DNA of 64,000 nt from Strigamia acuminata (lineage: Eukaryota; Arthropoda; Chilopoda; Geophilomorpha; Linotaeniidae), in the NCBI GenBank assembly GCA_949358305.1, contig OX442322.1:4340001-4404000 (forward strand), in the 5' to 3' direction. Position 1 is the stretch's first letter. Each line of letters begins with the position of its first letter. Of the stretch, positions 1-9,311 are shown piece after piece. Below the pieces are notes generated by a model. The model was not told the origin of the DNA. It did no database searches and saw only the letters and a list, made by a program, of their open reading frames with translations. The position numbers and the translations under genes are program-made.

Positions 1-2037
1 AATCCTGCTTCGGTTAAAGACGCCACCTGTCTATGGCATAGTCGGCTCGGTCATCTGCATACTAATGCAATGAAGCTTCTAGCAGCTAACGACCAGGTTT
101 ATGGGCTGCAACTAGCTGAAGTCCGACAAGAATTGTCGTGTAACGACTGCAGAATTGCTAAATCGACCAGAGCTTCGCATAAACCGGACCCGAATCCCTG
201 TACATCGAAACCATTGGACAAGGATTTGTGGGGACCAGCCCCGCTCACGTCACTGGGCGGCTCGGATTATGTTTTCACCATCATCGACGATGCCACACGT
301 TACACGTGGATTATCCCGTTGGCGCAGAAGTCGCAAACCTTTGGGGCATTCAAAGACTTCGTCGCCCGCGTTGAACGAATTCAGAATACGCGTGTGAAAG
401 CGATTAGATCCGATCGGGGCGGCGAATTCATGTCAAATGAATTTCTGAACTACCTCAAAGAAAAGGGCATCCAAGGGCAGAGGACCAATCCTGCGTCACC
501 TCAAATGAACGGCACAGCTGAGCGCATAAATCGAACAATGGCCGACAGTGTCCGATCACTTATCTCCGAAACTCGACTCTCGGACGACCTTTGGGCGGAA
601 CTCGCCGTCACATTTGCGTATGTGAAGAACCGAAGTCCGCATTCGAGATTGAATAACCAAATTCCGTACATTCTATGGCGACAACAAGCATTGTCTTTAC
701 GACACCTATGCAAAATGGGGTCCAAATGCTGGGTGCATTACACCGCGCAAGGCCGCAAGAAACTAGATCCGCGTGCATGGGAGGGATATCTCGTTGGTTA
801 CGCGACTGGTACCCGCGGATATAGAGTTTGGAATCCGGTAGAAGATCGAGTTTACAAAACGGTTCACGTCAAGATCGATGAACGCCAATCATATCGGAAA
901 TCTCTTCGTGGCGCATCTCAACGGCCCGAAGAAACTTTTTCTGATGTCGGACAGCAATCGGTTTCGTTTAACGACAATGTCCAGTTCCATGACTGGCCAA
1001 GAGGATCCGATTCCGAACATTCTGATCATTCCGACGACAATTCCGATAATGGTGGAGCTAGCCATGCCAGCGGCGTATCGACATCTCACTCTGTTCATAC
1101 ACCGGTCATCCAATTGCCGCCTCTGACAACGCCAGAGCAGTTACTGTTGGATGCGTGTGCGTTGCAATTACCGAGTTCGTCAAGTCTAGGACATTCTCAG
1201 TCATATCCCATTCTTTATCAGGAGGGTGATACGGAGGATGATGCCGAACAAATCAACGATGATCAAATTGATGAGATTTCACTTTATCCCGGTACATCTA
1301 AATTCACTGGGACGTCTGCAGAGCAATCACCTCGACAGTCACCGCCAGGTTCTCCAGCCAGATACATCACATATCGCCGGAAGACCCGTGGAGCAGATCT
1401 TTCTCATACAGTGTCGGTATTTGACAATACTCCAATGTCTCCTGCTCCAATCCAACAAGTAGTAGGAACAGAAGTTTTGCCTGCTACGGATCGCCATACT
1501 GCGTACTTTTGGCGGCCAGTTGGAGGAGATTCCGAGTGCAGTGATTGGAGACGCGAGGAACATCTTCGGAAGGACCAAGTTCCGGGATCGATTAAAACAG
1601 ATGTTTATTACTTTCCGATGCCGGGTATTCGACTCAGATCTCAGAGAGACGTTGAGGAATATTGTATGCTCAACAATATCGATTATGAGCCAGAACTGTT
1701 TATTTGGAGCAACATCGAGTATACATTACCTACTGTTCCGGGTGTTCGTCATGCGGCTCATCTTTGCAGAACGGAACCAGCTTCCTATGCTGAAATCCCG
1801 ACATTCTCCGACGCTCCGAAATGGCGTGAAGCCATTAAGGAAGAGCTCGACACATTCACTGAAAGAGAGGTTTATCTCGAAGTTCCAAGACCACCGGATA
1901 CTACGATTCTTGGCTGCAAATGGCTTTTTAAGCTGAAGACCGATGCAGCAGGGATGATCACCAGATATTGAGCTCGTTTAGTCGCCCAGGGTTTTCGTCA
2001 AACTCTCGGAGTCGACTACGATGAAGTTTTTAGTCCG
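1..2037 (+). pseudogene. Copia C1 pol, first part (pre-integrase, integrase, start of RT)
   Basis: Open in frame 1 from base 1. It shows the LWHSRLGHLH zinc-binding start of the pre-integrase domain with CNDC, then the integrase core: Asp in the TIIDDATRYT region, Asp in RSDRGGEF and Glu in MNGTAERINR. A Ser/Asp-rich linker (about 950-1400) follows, then the RT start (WREAIKEEL, LGCKWLFKLK). An in-frame TGA at 1969-1971 replaces the Arg codon expected after TRY, most simply CGA to TGA. The frame stays open after it up to VDYDEVFSP, where C2 is inserted. The ORF is full length for this region, so the loss is recent or limited. A protease and gag would lie left of the window. Confidence 0.9.
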
Positions 2038-2361
2038 TGTTGTATATTCATATAGAATTTGTAGTGACTTGCAAAAACAGTGGTTTGGAAAAACATCAGG
2101 TGGATAAAGAATTAGAGTCCATCTTTACAGGTGAGTAACAAAACATCAAGTGAGTGTTTATTCATACACCATGTGACTTGTGTCATCACCAGAGCCACCT
2201 GTGGGCAACATATACAAGTTACATGTAAACAAAGGCTGTGATTGTCTTCACTGCCAAGTACAAATAGTGATACATTGATACATAATGCGGTAACCTGATA
2301 ATACGATATAAGTATAAACATATGTACATAATAGGTGATAAATACACACGATATTTCAACA
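2038..2361 (-). repeat. 3' LTR of C2
   Basis: 324-bp terminal repeat read on the minus strand from TGTTGAAATATCG to ATATACAACA. The same sequence recurs from 7580. GTCCG precedes it at 2033-2037, and the matching copy follows the other LTR at 9312. The polypurine side faces higher coordinates, in line with a minus-strand element. Confidence 0.92.
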
Positions 2362-2374
2362 ATCGGCGCCCTCG
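2362..2374 (-). other. Putative polypurine tract of C2
   Basis: On the minus strand the bases next to the 3' LTR read CGAGGGCGCCGAT. It is only partly purine, so this is inferred from position as the plus-strand priming site. Confidence 0.5.
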
Positions 2375-2391
2375 AATTATCTCGCTTTGTA

Positions 2392-5300
2392 TCAAACACG
2401 CAGAACACTTAAATCAACCAAAAAGCGACTACAGAATTGTACCAAGTCAGTCTTGTCAACGGACTTTGTGAAGATATCCGCGTAATTAGACTTTGTGCCG
2501 ACATGGATGATTTGAAGATTATCCTTCTTGACAAGTTCTCTTATAAAATGGTATCGGATGTCTATATGCTTGGTTTTTCGATTTTCAACGCAAGACTTCG
2601 TGAAATCTACCGTCGAAATATTGTCGCACAAGACACGGTGAGAGAACTTATCCGCCAATTCGGGAATAATTTCGTGTAGGACGCGAACTATCCAAATGTA
2701 GTCCTTAACAGTCTCTGTAAGGGCCGCATATTCAGCCTCCATCGTCGACAATGTTACATTCTGCTGTTTGAAGGTTCTCCAGTAAACAGGTGTGCTACCT
2801 AGTGTTACTAGGGTTCCTCCAACGGAGATTCGGTCGTCCCGGTTATTAGCATAGTCGGAATCGCTGTATCCGATAACTTCGATCCGATCATTCGGGAACA
2901 ACATTAATCCGTAATTTCTCGTCGTTCTCAGATAGCTGAGTAGGTCCAATAATGCAGTCCAGTGATCCCATCCTGGGTTCGATTGAAATTGGCTTAGGAT
3001 ATTGACTGCATACGTCAAATCAGGTCTTGTCCTCGATGCGATAAACGCTAAACATCCAAGCAAACTTCGATAGGGAATTGCTTCCATGATTCTAAATTCA
3101 TCAATCGTGCTCGGACATTCCCGCTTCGTGAGGATAGTTGCCTTTGTCATTGGTTGGGATCGAATCTTTACAGAGTCCAAGTGGTTCTTGAATTTTAACA
3201 ACACTTTGTTGACATAGGATTTCTGATGAAGAACCATTTGTTGTTTGTAGGGATAAAATTCAACTCCCAAAAGCTTCTTAGTTTGTTCAAGTATGACCAG
3301 ATCAAACTGTGTTCCGATCATGTTGAGTATGTTCATTGCGTCTGCATGTTGTTTTCCAAAAACTACAATATCGTCGACGTAGACGATCAAATAGGCGATA
3401 TTTCCATACTTATAGACGCAATTGCACCAGTTTACATGCTCTAGTCCTAACTTCAATAAAGTCTCTTCTAGTTCTATGCCCCATTCTCTTCCGGATTGAT
3501 GTAGTCCGTATATCGCTCGGAGGAGTCGGCAGACATAGTTTTCCTTTCCCTTAGAAATGAAACCTTTCGGCTGACGCATGTAAACTGTCTTATGAAGTTT
3601 TGCGTAAAGGTACGCACATTTGACGTCCGCCTGGATGTACGACCACTTCAGCATGCAGACGAGTAGCGTGAACATAAAGCGCACGATTGAGAAGTCCACT
3701 ACGGGTGAGAATGTCTCCTCATACGACTCGCCGTAGACTTGGGAAAACCCTTGCGCAACAAGCCTCGCCTTGTAACGTGCGACTTCCCCCTCTTCGTTCT
3801 GTTTGGTCGTGTAAATCCACTTACAACCCACTATCTTAGTGTTGGGCGGTGGTGGAACTAGTTCCCAAACCTCGCGCTCATGCATGGTGTCGATTTCATC
3901 GTTGATTGCCTGGCGCCATTCATCCTTTTCTGGTAAAGTCGATATCTCTTCATAACGAACAGGGACGTAGACTTCCAGGTGATTGGCTTCAAAGTTGATA
4001 TTCACATCATCAAAGTCAATGTCGAAATGATCTGCTGTCGTATTGGATTCAGAAGGCTTCTTTTTTCTTTTGTCCTCAAAAAGATGTTCAGGTACGCGAA
4101 GGTTGTGCTCTGTGCAATAACGCTTCACATCAGGTATCGAGCGTAACTTGGGTTTGTCGTATCCCTCGATCGTGTACTCGACATTCTTCTGTCCAGTTGG
4201 TCTGATTTTCTCTGTTTTCTTCCAAACTAGTGCCGGAATATCTGGAACTGGATTCACAAGTCCTTGTCCGGGTTGTGGCAAATTGTTTGGAAGTTTTACT
4301 GCTGGCAAATTATGTTGCAACTTCTCGTCTGGCAGTCTAAATTTCAATTTAACTGGAGGCAATTCCAGTTCTGGATCTTCCTTCTTCTTAACTGGCACTG
4401 GCGGGGGTAGCGGCGGCCTCACGTCTTCATCAGAATAATATTGGCGATCGTTGTCATTGTCCAAATTGTCGTCTAAACTATCGATGTAAGTCGTGTATTT
4501 TTCTGGTAGGCCCAGCACGCCTTCAACTCCGCGCCTGCTCTCTACGAATTTTACGTCGCTGGTTTCGATAACCTTCGAAAATTCTGGCAGCCATACTCGA
4601 TATCTTTTCGTGATTCTCGAATATCCGAGCATAATGCCATGTAAACTCTTATTGTCGATTTTGCAATCTTGTATTCTTTTCTGCACAAAGCAGAGACTTC
4701 CGAATTTTCTCAGGTGACGTAAAGATGGTTTCCGACCATAGTAAAGCTCCATCGGCGTCTTCTCCGACTTGAGCTTTGCGATTCTGTTTCTTAAATAGTT
4801 GAACGTTAGAATAGCTTCGCCCCAAAATCGATGTTCTAAACCGGCATCGTAAACGAGCGCACGCATGCCGTTTGCTAACGTCTGGTTCAGTCTCTCGGAA
4901 ACGCCGTTCTGGGCGGGCGTGTACGCATTCGTCCTCTCATGGGCGATTCCTTGCTCTTCAAGGTATTGTCCGAACTTGTTGGAGCAAAACTCCATACCAT
5001 TATCCGTGCGAATGGCTAAAATTGATTTTCCCAACAGTCTTTCTATCCGTTTCGCATGTTTTTGAAAAATCTCAAATACTTCGTCCTTCTTCTTCATTAA
5101 GTAGACTGTCGAATAACGAGAGAAGTCGTCCGTAATAGTTAAGAAGTATTTGTTTCCCGAGAGCGTTGGTGTGCTAAATGCTCCACACACATCCATATGC
5201 AACAACTGTAGTGGTTCTGTTGATCTAATCCCAGGTATCGATTTGTGTGAGACTGCTTTCTTCTTTGCTAACGTGCAAACATCGCATTGCGTGATTGGGA

Positions 5301-6879
5301 CATCGAGAATTGGCAATCCAATTACTGCTCCTCGCTTACTCATCTCTTGTACACTTGGAAAATAAATATGTCCCAGCCGCTCATGCCAAAGTCTCGCTTC
5401 CTCTGGATTAGATGTGCTCTTTGTTGTGTTCTTTGTTAAACTAGTTGGCTCTTGATTCTTCTGTTCGCCAACGTTGGCTTTGTTGTTGGCCTTTTGCTTT
5501 AACTTCTCGAAGTCGGGTTTCTGGTCACTGAGTTTGATGAAATATAATCGATCCTTCTTCACTCCTTCCATCAACTGTCTTTTCCACTGAGGATCGTATA
5601 TTTTGACTAGCCCTGAGCCAACAGCGACTTTGCATCGTGCTTCGTCAATGCATGGTCCCGACAACAAATTCCTTCGCAAGTCTGGCGCATAATAAACTTT
5701 CTTAAGCGTAATCGGAATTGTCTCGCTTCCGACTAAACTCATCACGCAGACGTCCCCGACGCCCTGAATTTGAATCAAAGTTTTCTTATCCGCTTGGCTA
5801 ATTGTTCCTGTTGTTTCTTTAAAGTTGAAAATTTGGTTCCTGTCTTTACAGAAATGTCCAGTGGCCCCGGTGTCGTAGATCCAACAGTTGTTGGCTGCGC
5901 TGCACTGCAACATCTCTTCTTCGCTCAACTCGGTGAGAAAACCGACGTTGAACATATTCGTGTCCAATTCCTCGACAGTGTTCGTATTTTGGCTATTGTT
6001 TGGTGCGAGCTGCGCCGTGCAGTCCCTCGCCCAATGTCCTGGCTGATTGCATCGGAAACACGGCCCCCGTCCTGATGATCCGGTTGTGTTTCCCCGAAAA
6101 TTCCTTGTATTTTTGCCGCCCCTATAGTTCGATCGGCCACCTTTCTGTCCACCACCATATCCTCGATTGTTTTGGCCACTATTTCCCTGCTGCTGTTGAA
6201 ATTTGGGCACATTGTCATTATTCTTTGTGTTGGAGTTGCTCGGCCCTGTAGTGAAAGCATCAATTATCAATCCCTGACCCGAATCTCGCCTTTGCTGCGC
6301 GAGTCTGCCTTCCTCGACGACCAATTCCACTTCGACTTTCTCTAGTGTAAAATCCTTATCGTCCCATCGGTAAATACTCTGCACAATTGACTGGTATTCT
6401 TGTGGCAGGTATTGGATCAGTTGGAAAGCCTGATATAAGTTGTCCAAATCGTGCTTGACGTCGGCTAGCTTCTTTGCAGCGTTTCGTATCTTTGCTGCAA
6501 AAACTCCTATTGTTTCCGTCGTCGAGTCATACTTTAGACTGAAGAATTCATCTAACAAACGAATTGTTCTCGCTCTCGAAACAGGTTCAAAGTTGGCTTT
6601 TAGTGTGGCCCAAGCTTTCTTGGCGTCGTCGATCCCGCTGAGCAACTCATGGTACTGCTCTTCTATCGAGTAGTATATCAAACTAAAGGCCCTTCCTTGT
6701 CGTAGTTTGAAATCCGAGCGGTCCCGCCATGATGCTCCGGGTGCCAACACCTCTTCTGTTCCATCCGTGAAAGCCCAGCATCCGTGATGCATCAAAAGCA
6801 CTTTGATTTGCTGCTTCCAAGTGTCATAGTTTGTTCTGTTCAAAAGTGTTATTTTCCTTTCCGGTTTGTCCGTATCCAT
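2392..6879 (-). CDS. Copia C2 gag-pol polyprotein, intact, 1495 aa
   Basis: One uninterrupted reading frame with all copia domains in order. The gag domain (about 1-200) has the TNYDTWKQQIKVLL start typical of UBN2/DUF4219-like gags. A CCHC knuckle, CFRCNQPGHWARDC, lies at about 274-287. The aspartic protease motif YDTGATGHF is at about 335-343. The pre-integrase HHCC region (LWHERLGH, CDVC) is at about 495-535. The integrase core has Asp near 565, RTDNGMEF near 625 and Glu in NGVSERLN near 658. RT has YVDD near 1166, and RNase H has SDSDYANNRDD near 1341 with STMEAEYAAL. The length is usual for a single-ORF copia element. Start ATG at 6879 lies about 700 nt downstream of the LTR. Expected to package and copy its own RNA in cytoplasmic particles. 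The best-preserved copia here; no stop or missing residue seen. Confidence 0.95.
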   Translation of the reverse strand: MDTDKPERKITLLNRTNYDTWKQQIKVLLMHHGCWAFTDGTEEVLAPGASWRDRSDFKLRQGRAFSLIYYSIEEQYHELLSGIDDAKKAWATLKANFEPVSRARTIRLLDEFFSLKYDSTTETIGVFAAKIRNAAKKLADVKHDLDNLYQAFQLIQYLPQEYQSIVQSIYRWDDKDFTLEKVEVELVVEEGRLAQQRRDSGQGLIIDAFTTGPSNSNTKNNDNVPKFQQQQGNSGQNNRGYGGGQKGGRSNYRGGKNTRNFRGNTTGSSGRGPCFRCNQPGHWARDCTAQLAPNNSQNTNTVEELDTNMFNVGFLTELSEEEMLQCSAANNCWIYDTGATGHFCKDRNQIFNFKETTGTISQADKKTLIQIQGVGDVCVMSLVGSETIPITLKKVYYAPDLRRNLLSGPCIDEARCKVAVGSGLVKIYDPQWKRQLMEGVKKDRLYFIKLSDQKPDFEKLKQKANNKANVGEQKNQEPTSLTKNTTKSTSNPEEARLWHERLGHIYFPSVQEMSKRGAVIGLPILDVPITQCDVCTLAKKKAVSHKSIPGIRSTEPLQLLHMDVCGAFSTPTLSGNKYFLTITDDFSRYSTVYLMKKKDEVFEIFQKHAKRIERLLGKSILAIRTDNGMEFCSNKFGQYLEEQGIAHERTNAYTPAQNGVSERLNQTLANGMRALVYDAGLEHRFWGEAILTFNYLRNRIAKLKSEKTPMELYYGRKPSLRHLRKFGSLCFVQKRIQDCKIDNKSLHGIMLGYSRITKRYRVWLPEFSKVIETSDVKFVESRRGVEGVLGLPEKYTTYIDSLDDNLDNDNDRQYYSDEDVRPPLPPPVPVKKKEDPELELPPVKLKFRLPDEKLQHNLPAVKLPNNLPQPGQGLVNPVPDIPALVWKKTEKIRPTGQKNVEYTIEGYDKPKLRSIPDVKRYCTEHNLRVPEHLFEDKRKKKPSESNTTADHFDIDFDDVNINFEANHLEVYVPVRYEEISTLPEKDEWRQAINDEIDTMHEREVWELVPPPPNTKIVGCKWIYTTKQNEEGEVARYKARLVAQGFSQVYGESYEETFSPVVDFSIVRFMFTLLVCMLKWSYIQADVKCAYLYAKLHKTVYMRQPKGFISKGKENYVCRLLRAIYGLHQSGREWGIELEETLLKLGLEHVNWCNCVYKYGNIAYLIVYVDDIVVFGKQHADAMNILNMIGTQFDLVILEQTKKLLGVEFYPYKQQMVLHQKSYVNKVLLKFKNHLDSVKIRSQPMTKATILTKRECPSTIDEFRIMEAIPYRSLLGCLAFIASRTRPDLTYAVNILSQFQSNPGWDHWTALLDLLSYLRTTRNYGLMLFPNDRIEVIGYSDSDYANNRDDRISVGGTLVTLGSTPVYWRTFKQQNVTLSTMEAEYAALTETVKDYIWIVRVLHEIIPELADKFSHRVLCDNISTVDFTKSCVENRKTKHIDIRYHFIRELVKKDNLQIIHVGTKSNYADIFTKSVDKTDLVQFCSRFLVDLSVLRV

Positions 6880-7567
6880 TGTGATTTAGGAAAACAATCT
6901 CTTCAAACTGCACACACACACTCTTTTCCAGCAAAAACACTTTCAAAACGGTTACTCGTAAAAATTGTGCAATTTCCACGAGGTTAATGCGCTCTTAAGA
7001 TTATGTTAGTATTATTTCCTAACACAGCACTAATCTAACAATATATTCACAATATAATCGAAACAAATAGTAATATAAACAAAAGTTCTAGTCTTCTTGT
7101 GTTGTTTTCTCCTCGTTTTAGTGTCTTTTCGCCTCGAAAATTCGTCCATTAAACTTTTCCGCGTCTTTCCAATCGTTTTTTGTCCGCAGCTCGTTCACAC
7201 TTCCCGTGTGGTTGCCGAGAGTCGTCGTCGTTACGTCTTCCTCGTTGAGTCGTTTTCTTGACGAAAGAATCAACGACACGTTGACAAAACGTATCGTGGC
7301 TCGCGATATTCGGAAAATCGTCCGAAAATTGGAAAATTAAACTTATTAATCAAAAGTTTCGTAATGTTCGAACCCATTTAGTATTCCTGCATCTTTGGAT
7401 GGTCGATAATCGCTGCTAAACTCGTGGATTGTCGGCACAAACACAGGCTGATGACTTTCCTCATGGGTGCCGCCATTTTGGATTTGGAGGAGAAACGCCC
7501 TCTTTTTCACCTGTGGTTGACTTGAAATGTTTCAAATCACTTTGGATGTTTTTCCCACGTTGTTTGA
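6880..7567 (-). other. C2 untranslated leader
   Basis: About 690 bases between the primer-binding site and the gag ATG on the minus strand. AT-rich and without a long ORF. No recognisable structure beyond the primer site at its start. Confidence 0.6.
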
Positions 7568-7578
7568 GGCCCATAACC
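7568..7578 (-). other. C2 primer-binding site, internal tRNA-iMet type
   Basis: Read on the minus strand, the LTR end ATACAACA is followed after one base by GGTTATGGGCC. This complements the anticodon region (GGCCCATAACC) of insect initiator tRNA-Met, not its 3' end. Drosophila copia is known to use a 5' half-molecule of tRNA-iMet at the same kind of site, so the same priming is inferred here. Confidence 0.82.
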
Positions 7579-7865
7579 TTGTTGTATATTCATATAGAAT
7601 TTGTAGTGACTTGCAAAAACAGTGGTTTGGAAAAACATCAGGTGGATAAAGAATTAGAGTCCATCTTTACAGGTGAGTAACAAAACATCAAGTGAGTGTT
7701 TATTCATACACCATGTGACTTGTGTCATCACCAGAGCCACCTGTGGGCAACATATACAAGTTACATGTAAACAAAGGCTGTGATTGTCTTCACTGCCAAG
7801 TACAAATTGTGATACATTGATACATAATGCGGTAACCTGATAATACGATATAAGTATAAACATAT

Positions 7866-8436
7866 TGTCACGTGTACGAACCGTGCCAATTAATGCGCGA
7901 TTCGTAACACGTAATTCGATCTATTATTATTTAAATGTTGCTAAATTTCGGCCACAGATGGCGCTGACGGTTGGACTCCGTCATCGCCATGTGATGGACC
8001 AGTCAATTCAATTATGGGGTTTATGGCAGATTTGCTATAAATAAGGAGCCCGCACTAAGACAGGTCTCTAATCACTTTTGCTTTTCAGATCTAGAGAGTC
8101 TGATGTCGCCTCATTAAAGAGCGCGGCTGATGACTATAAAACCATAATTACATCGCATTTGAGATATCACACAGTTGTTTATAACCCAGTTAATAACGGT
8201 TGTACAAATTAATAAGAATGTAAAAATGATAGTTTATCCGGATAACATTCCAAACTGTTTTGAGAATAAATGTAACTGAATTTGAAAGGGATCGAACAAA
8301 CTTTGTTTGTCCGGTCAAATAAAACTGAATTGAATTTAAACATAAAACCAATCTCATCCTTTCCTGTCACACTCACTAAAACCCCAAATAAAACACGTTG
8401 CGTGGAAACCTAATTAGGCCCAGAATCCACGTAACA
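7866..8436 (+). repeat. D1 LTR
   Basis: 571 bp from TGTCACGTG to CACGTAACA, so both ends carry complementary TGT/ACA termini. It holds a CTCF-like AGATGGCGCT at 7956-7965 and a TATA box (TATAAATA) at 8036-8043. Shares its blocks and ends with D3 and, more distantly, with the D2 LTR at 15867-16350. Confidence 0.85.
8036..8043 (+). promoter_or_regulatory. TATA box in the D1 LTR
   Basis: TATAAATA about 170 bp into the LTR, followed by GGAGCC. D3 has TATAAAA in the same context (GCTATAAAACCGCTCG near 56968). This marks the likely U3 promoter. Confidence 0.6.
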
Positions 8437-8437
8437 A

Positions 8438-9097
8438 ATGGTGGAGGTGCGGGGCAAACAACCAGGTGAGCCGTTGTACACCTCGAAAATTCGTCCTCAC
8501 ATTGTCGTACGCCGTAGAGAAATATTATCCCTTGGAGCCTTAATGCCAGGAACAGTGTCCTGGGTACACGACACTATCATCGATGTGTACCTTGGGATGA
8601 TAATGGAAAGACATCCTCAGGTTTTTGCGTATCCAGTTTCGGTAGTCGAAAGATTGATGTCAGCCGCGGATAAACCAAGTACGTGGCGCTGGTATAAAGA
8701 TTTGGTGGACAAGCCAAACGACAGCCACACCATTTGGTTTTTCCCGATACCCACTGAATTTCATTGGATGATCTACGTATACGACCGTAGTCGTTTCCCA
8801 AATAACGTAGGATTCTATGATTCTTCGTCCGAGCCAACTAAAAAACATTTTCAATATTGGAGCAATATCAAATTGAATTTGAGAGGCGCGGGATTTGTGT
8901 TCCCGAAGTATCAACGATGGTTCCCGCCGAAGGCCCCGCAACTCGATGGAGATAGTTGCGGGCCAATGATTCTCCATTTCGCCCGCCGATATCTCGACGA
9001 GCGAGATTTAATGAAGTTAGCGGACGGAACAGAGTTAAGAACGAGAATTCTATATGAGATTCATCACGGGGAGTTCGAGCCGTTTGATGAGGTTTAA
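8438..9097 (+). CDS. Ulp1/C48-like cysteine protease, 219 aa
   Basis: Intact ORF starting two bases after the LTR end. It shows the C48 order of catalytic residues: His in EFHWMIYVYD (about residue 108), Asp in FYDSS (about 125) and the Gln/Cys pair in QLDGDSCGPM (about 168-174). C48 enzymes remove SUMO or related modifiers from proteins or process their own polyproteins. The D2 ORF (14075-15511) matches through this region and has a 270-residue N-terminal extension that D1 lacks, so the ATG here may be created by the LTR fusion rather than be the original start. Whether it is expressed from the LTR promoter is inference. An adenovirus-type (C5) protease fold is a less likely alternative. Confidence 0.8.
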   Translation: MVEVRGKQPGEPLYTSKIRPHIVVRRREILSLGALMPGTVSWVHDTIIDVYLGMIMERHPQVFAYPVSVVERLMSAADKPSTWRWYKDLVDKPNDSHTIWFFPIPTEFHWMIYVYDRSRFPNNVGFYDSSSEPTKKHFQYWSNIKLNLRGAGFVFPKYQRWFPPKAPQLDGDSCGPMILHFARRYLDERDLMKLADGTELRTRILYEIHHGEFEPFDEV

Positions 9098-9275
9098 GGG
9101 AAGAGAAGATGAATTTTGGTTTTGATAGTTTAATTTTGACAAACATTTTTGATTTATGTTTTTTTTTGTTAGACTTTTCGGATATGTAAAAATAAACAAT
9201 GGAGGAGCAAATATTGTATTAGTGATATTAAGTTAGTTTAAATTGAATTATTTTATGATTTAGGTGATAGGTGAT
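9098..9275 (+). other. AT-rich 3' tail of D1
   Basis: Contains T-runs and an AATAAA at about 9191, but no LTR or polypurine tract. It ends at the GGTGATA repeats bordering C2's LTR. Confidence 0.5.
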
Positions 9276-9311
9276 AGGTGATAGGTGATAAATACACACG
9301 ATATCTCAACA

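Larger units (their letters stand above)
7866..9275 (+). mobile_element. D1: truncated D-family LTR element with a Ulp1-like ORF
   Basis: Inserted in the 5' LTR of C2. It consists of one complete D-type LTR (7866-8436), directly followed by an ORF for a Ulp1/C48-type protease and an AT-rich tail. No second LTR and no clean target duplication are present, so the 3' end is lost or was replaced. The LTR matches solo LTR D3 (56799-63917) in several blocks, including TCTAGAGAGTCTGATGTCGC and the end CCACGTAACA. Confidence 0.75.
2038..9311 (-). mobile_element. Copia element C2, complete apart from an insertion in its 5' LTR
   Basis: Minus-strand copia-type element with LTRs bounded by TGTTG and CAACA. 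The 3' LTR is 2038-2361. The 5' LTR begins at 7580, is split by D1 at about 7866-9275 and resumes to 9311. The target duplication GTCCG flanks both ends. It carries a single intact gag-pol ORF. The two LTR copies differ at about two positions by eye outside the insertion, so the insertion is young. The split 5' LTR may impair transcription of this copy, since promoter and R region lie there. Confidence 0.93.
7580..9311 (-). repeat. 5' LTR of C2, split by D1
   Basis: Second copy of the C2 LTR. 7580-7865 matches the 3' LTR through AAACATAT, and the remainder resumes at about 9276 (ATAGGTGATAAATACACACG) and ends at 9311. A few bases present in the other LTR (GTACATA) are missing at the break. 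The sequence GGTGATA is repeated four times at 9263-9290, so the junction was rearranged or expanded. Confidence 0.88.

Noticed and set aside
889-1113. Minus-strand ORFs opposite C1 pol (also 501-725 and 1339-1578)
   Set aside because: Antisense shadows of the copia coding frame, without any motif.
2437-6987. Plus-strand ORFs of up to about 100 codons across C2
   Set aside because: All lie antisense to the intact C2 gag-pol and have no motifs.
8438-8453. TGGTGGAGGTGCGGGG after the D1 LTR as a primer-binding site
   Set aside because: It begins with TGG at the right place, but I could not match it to a tRNA 3' end, and it overlaps the ORF start. Left open.
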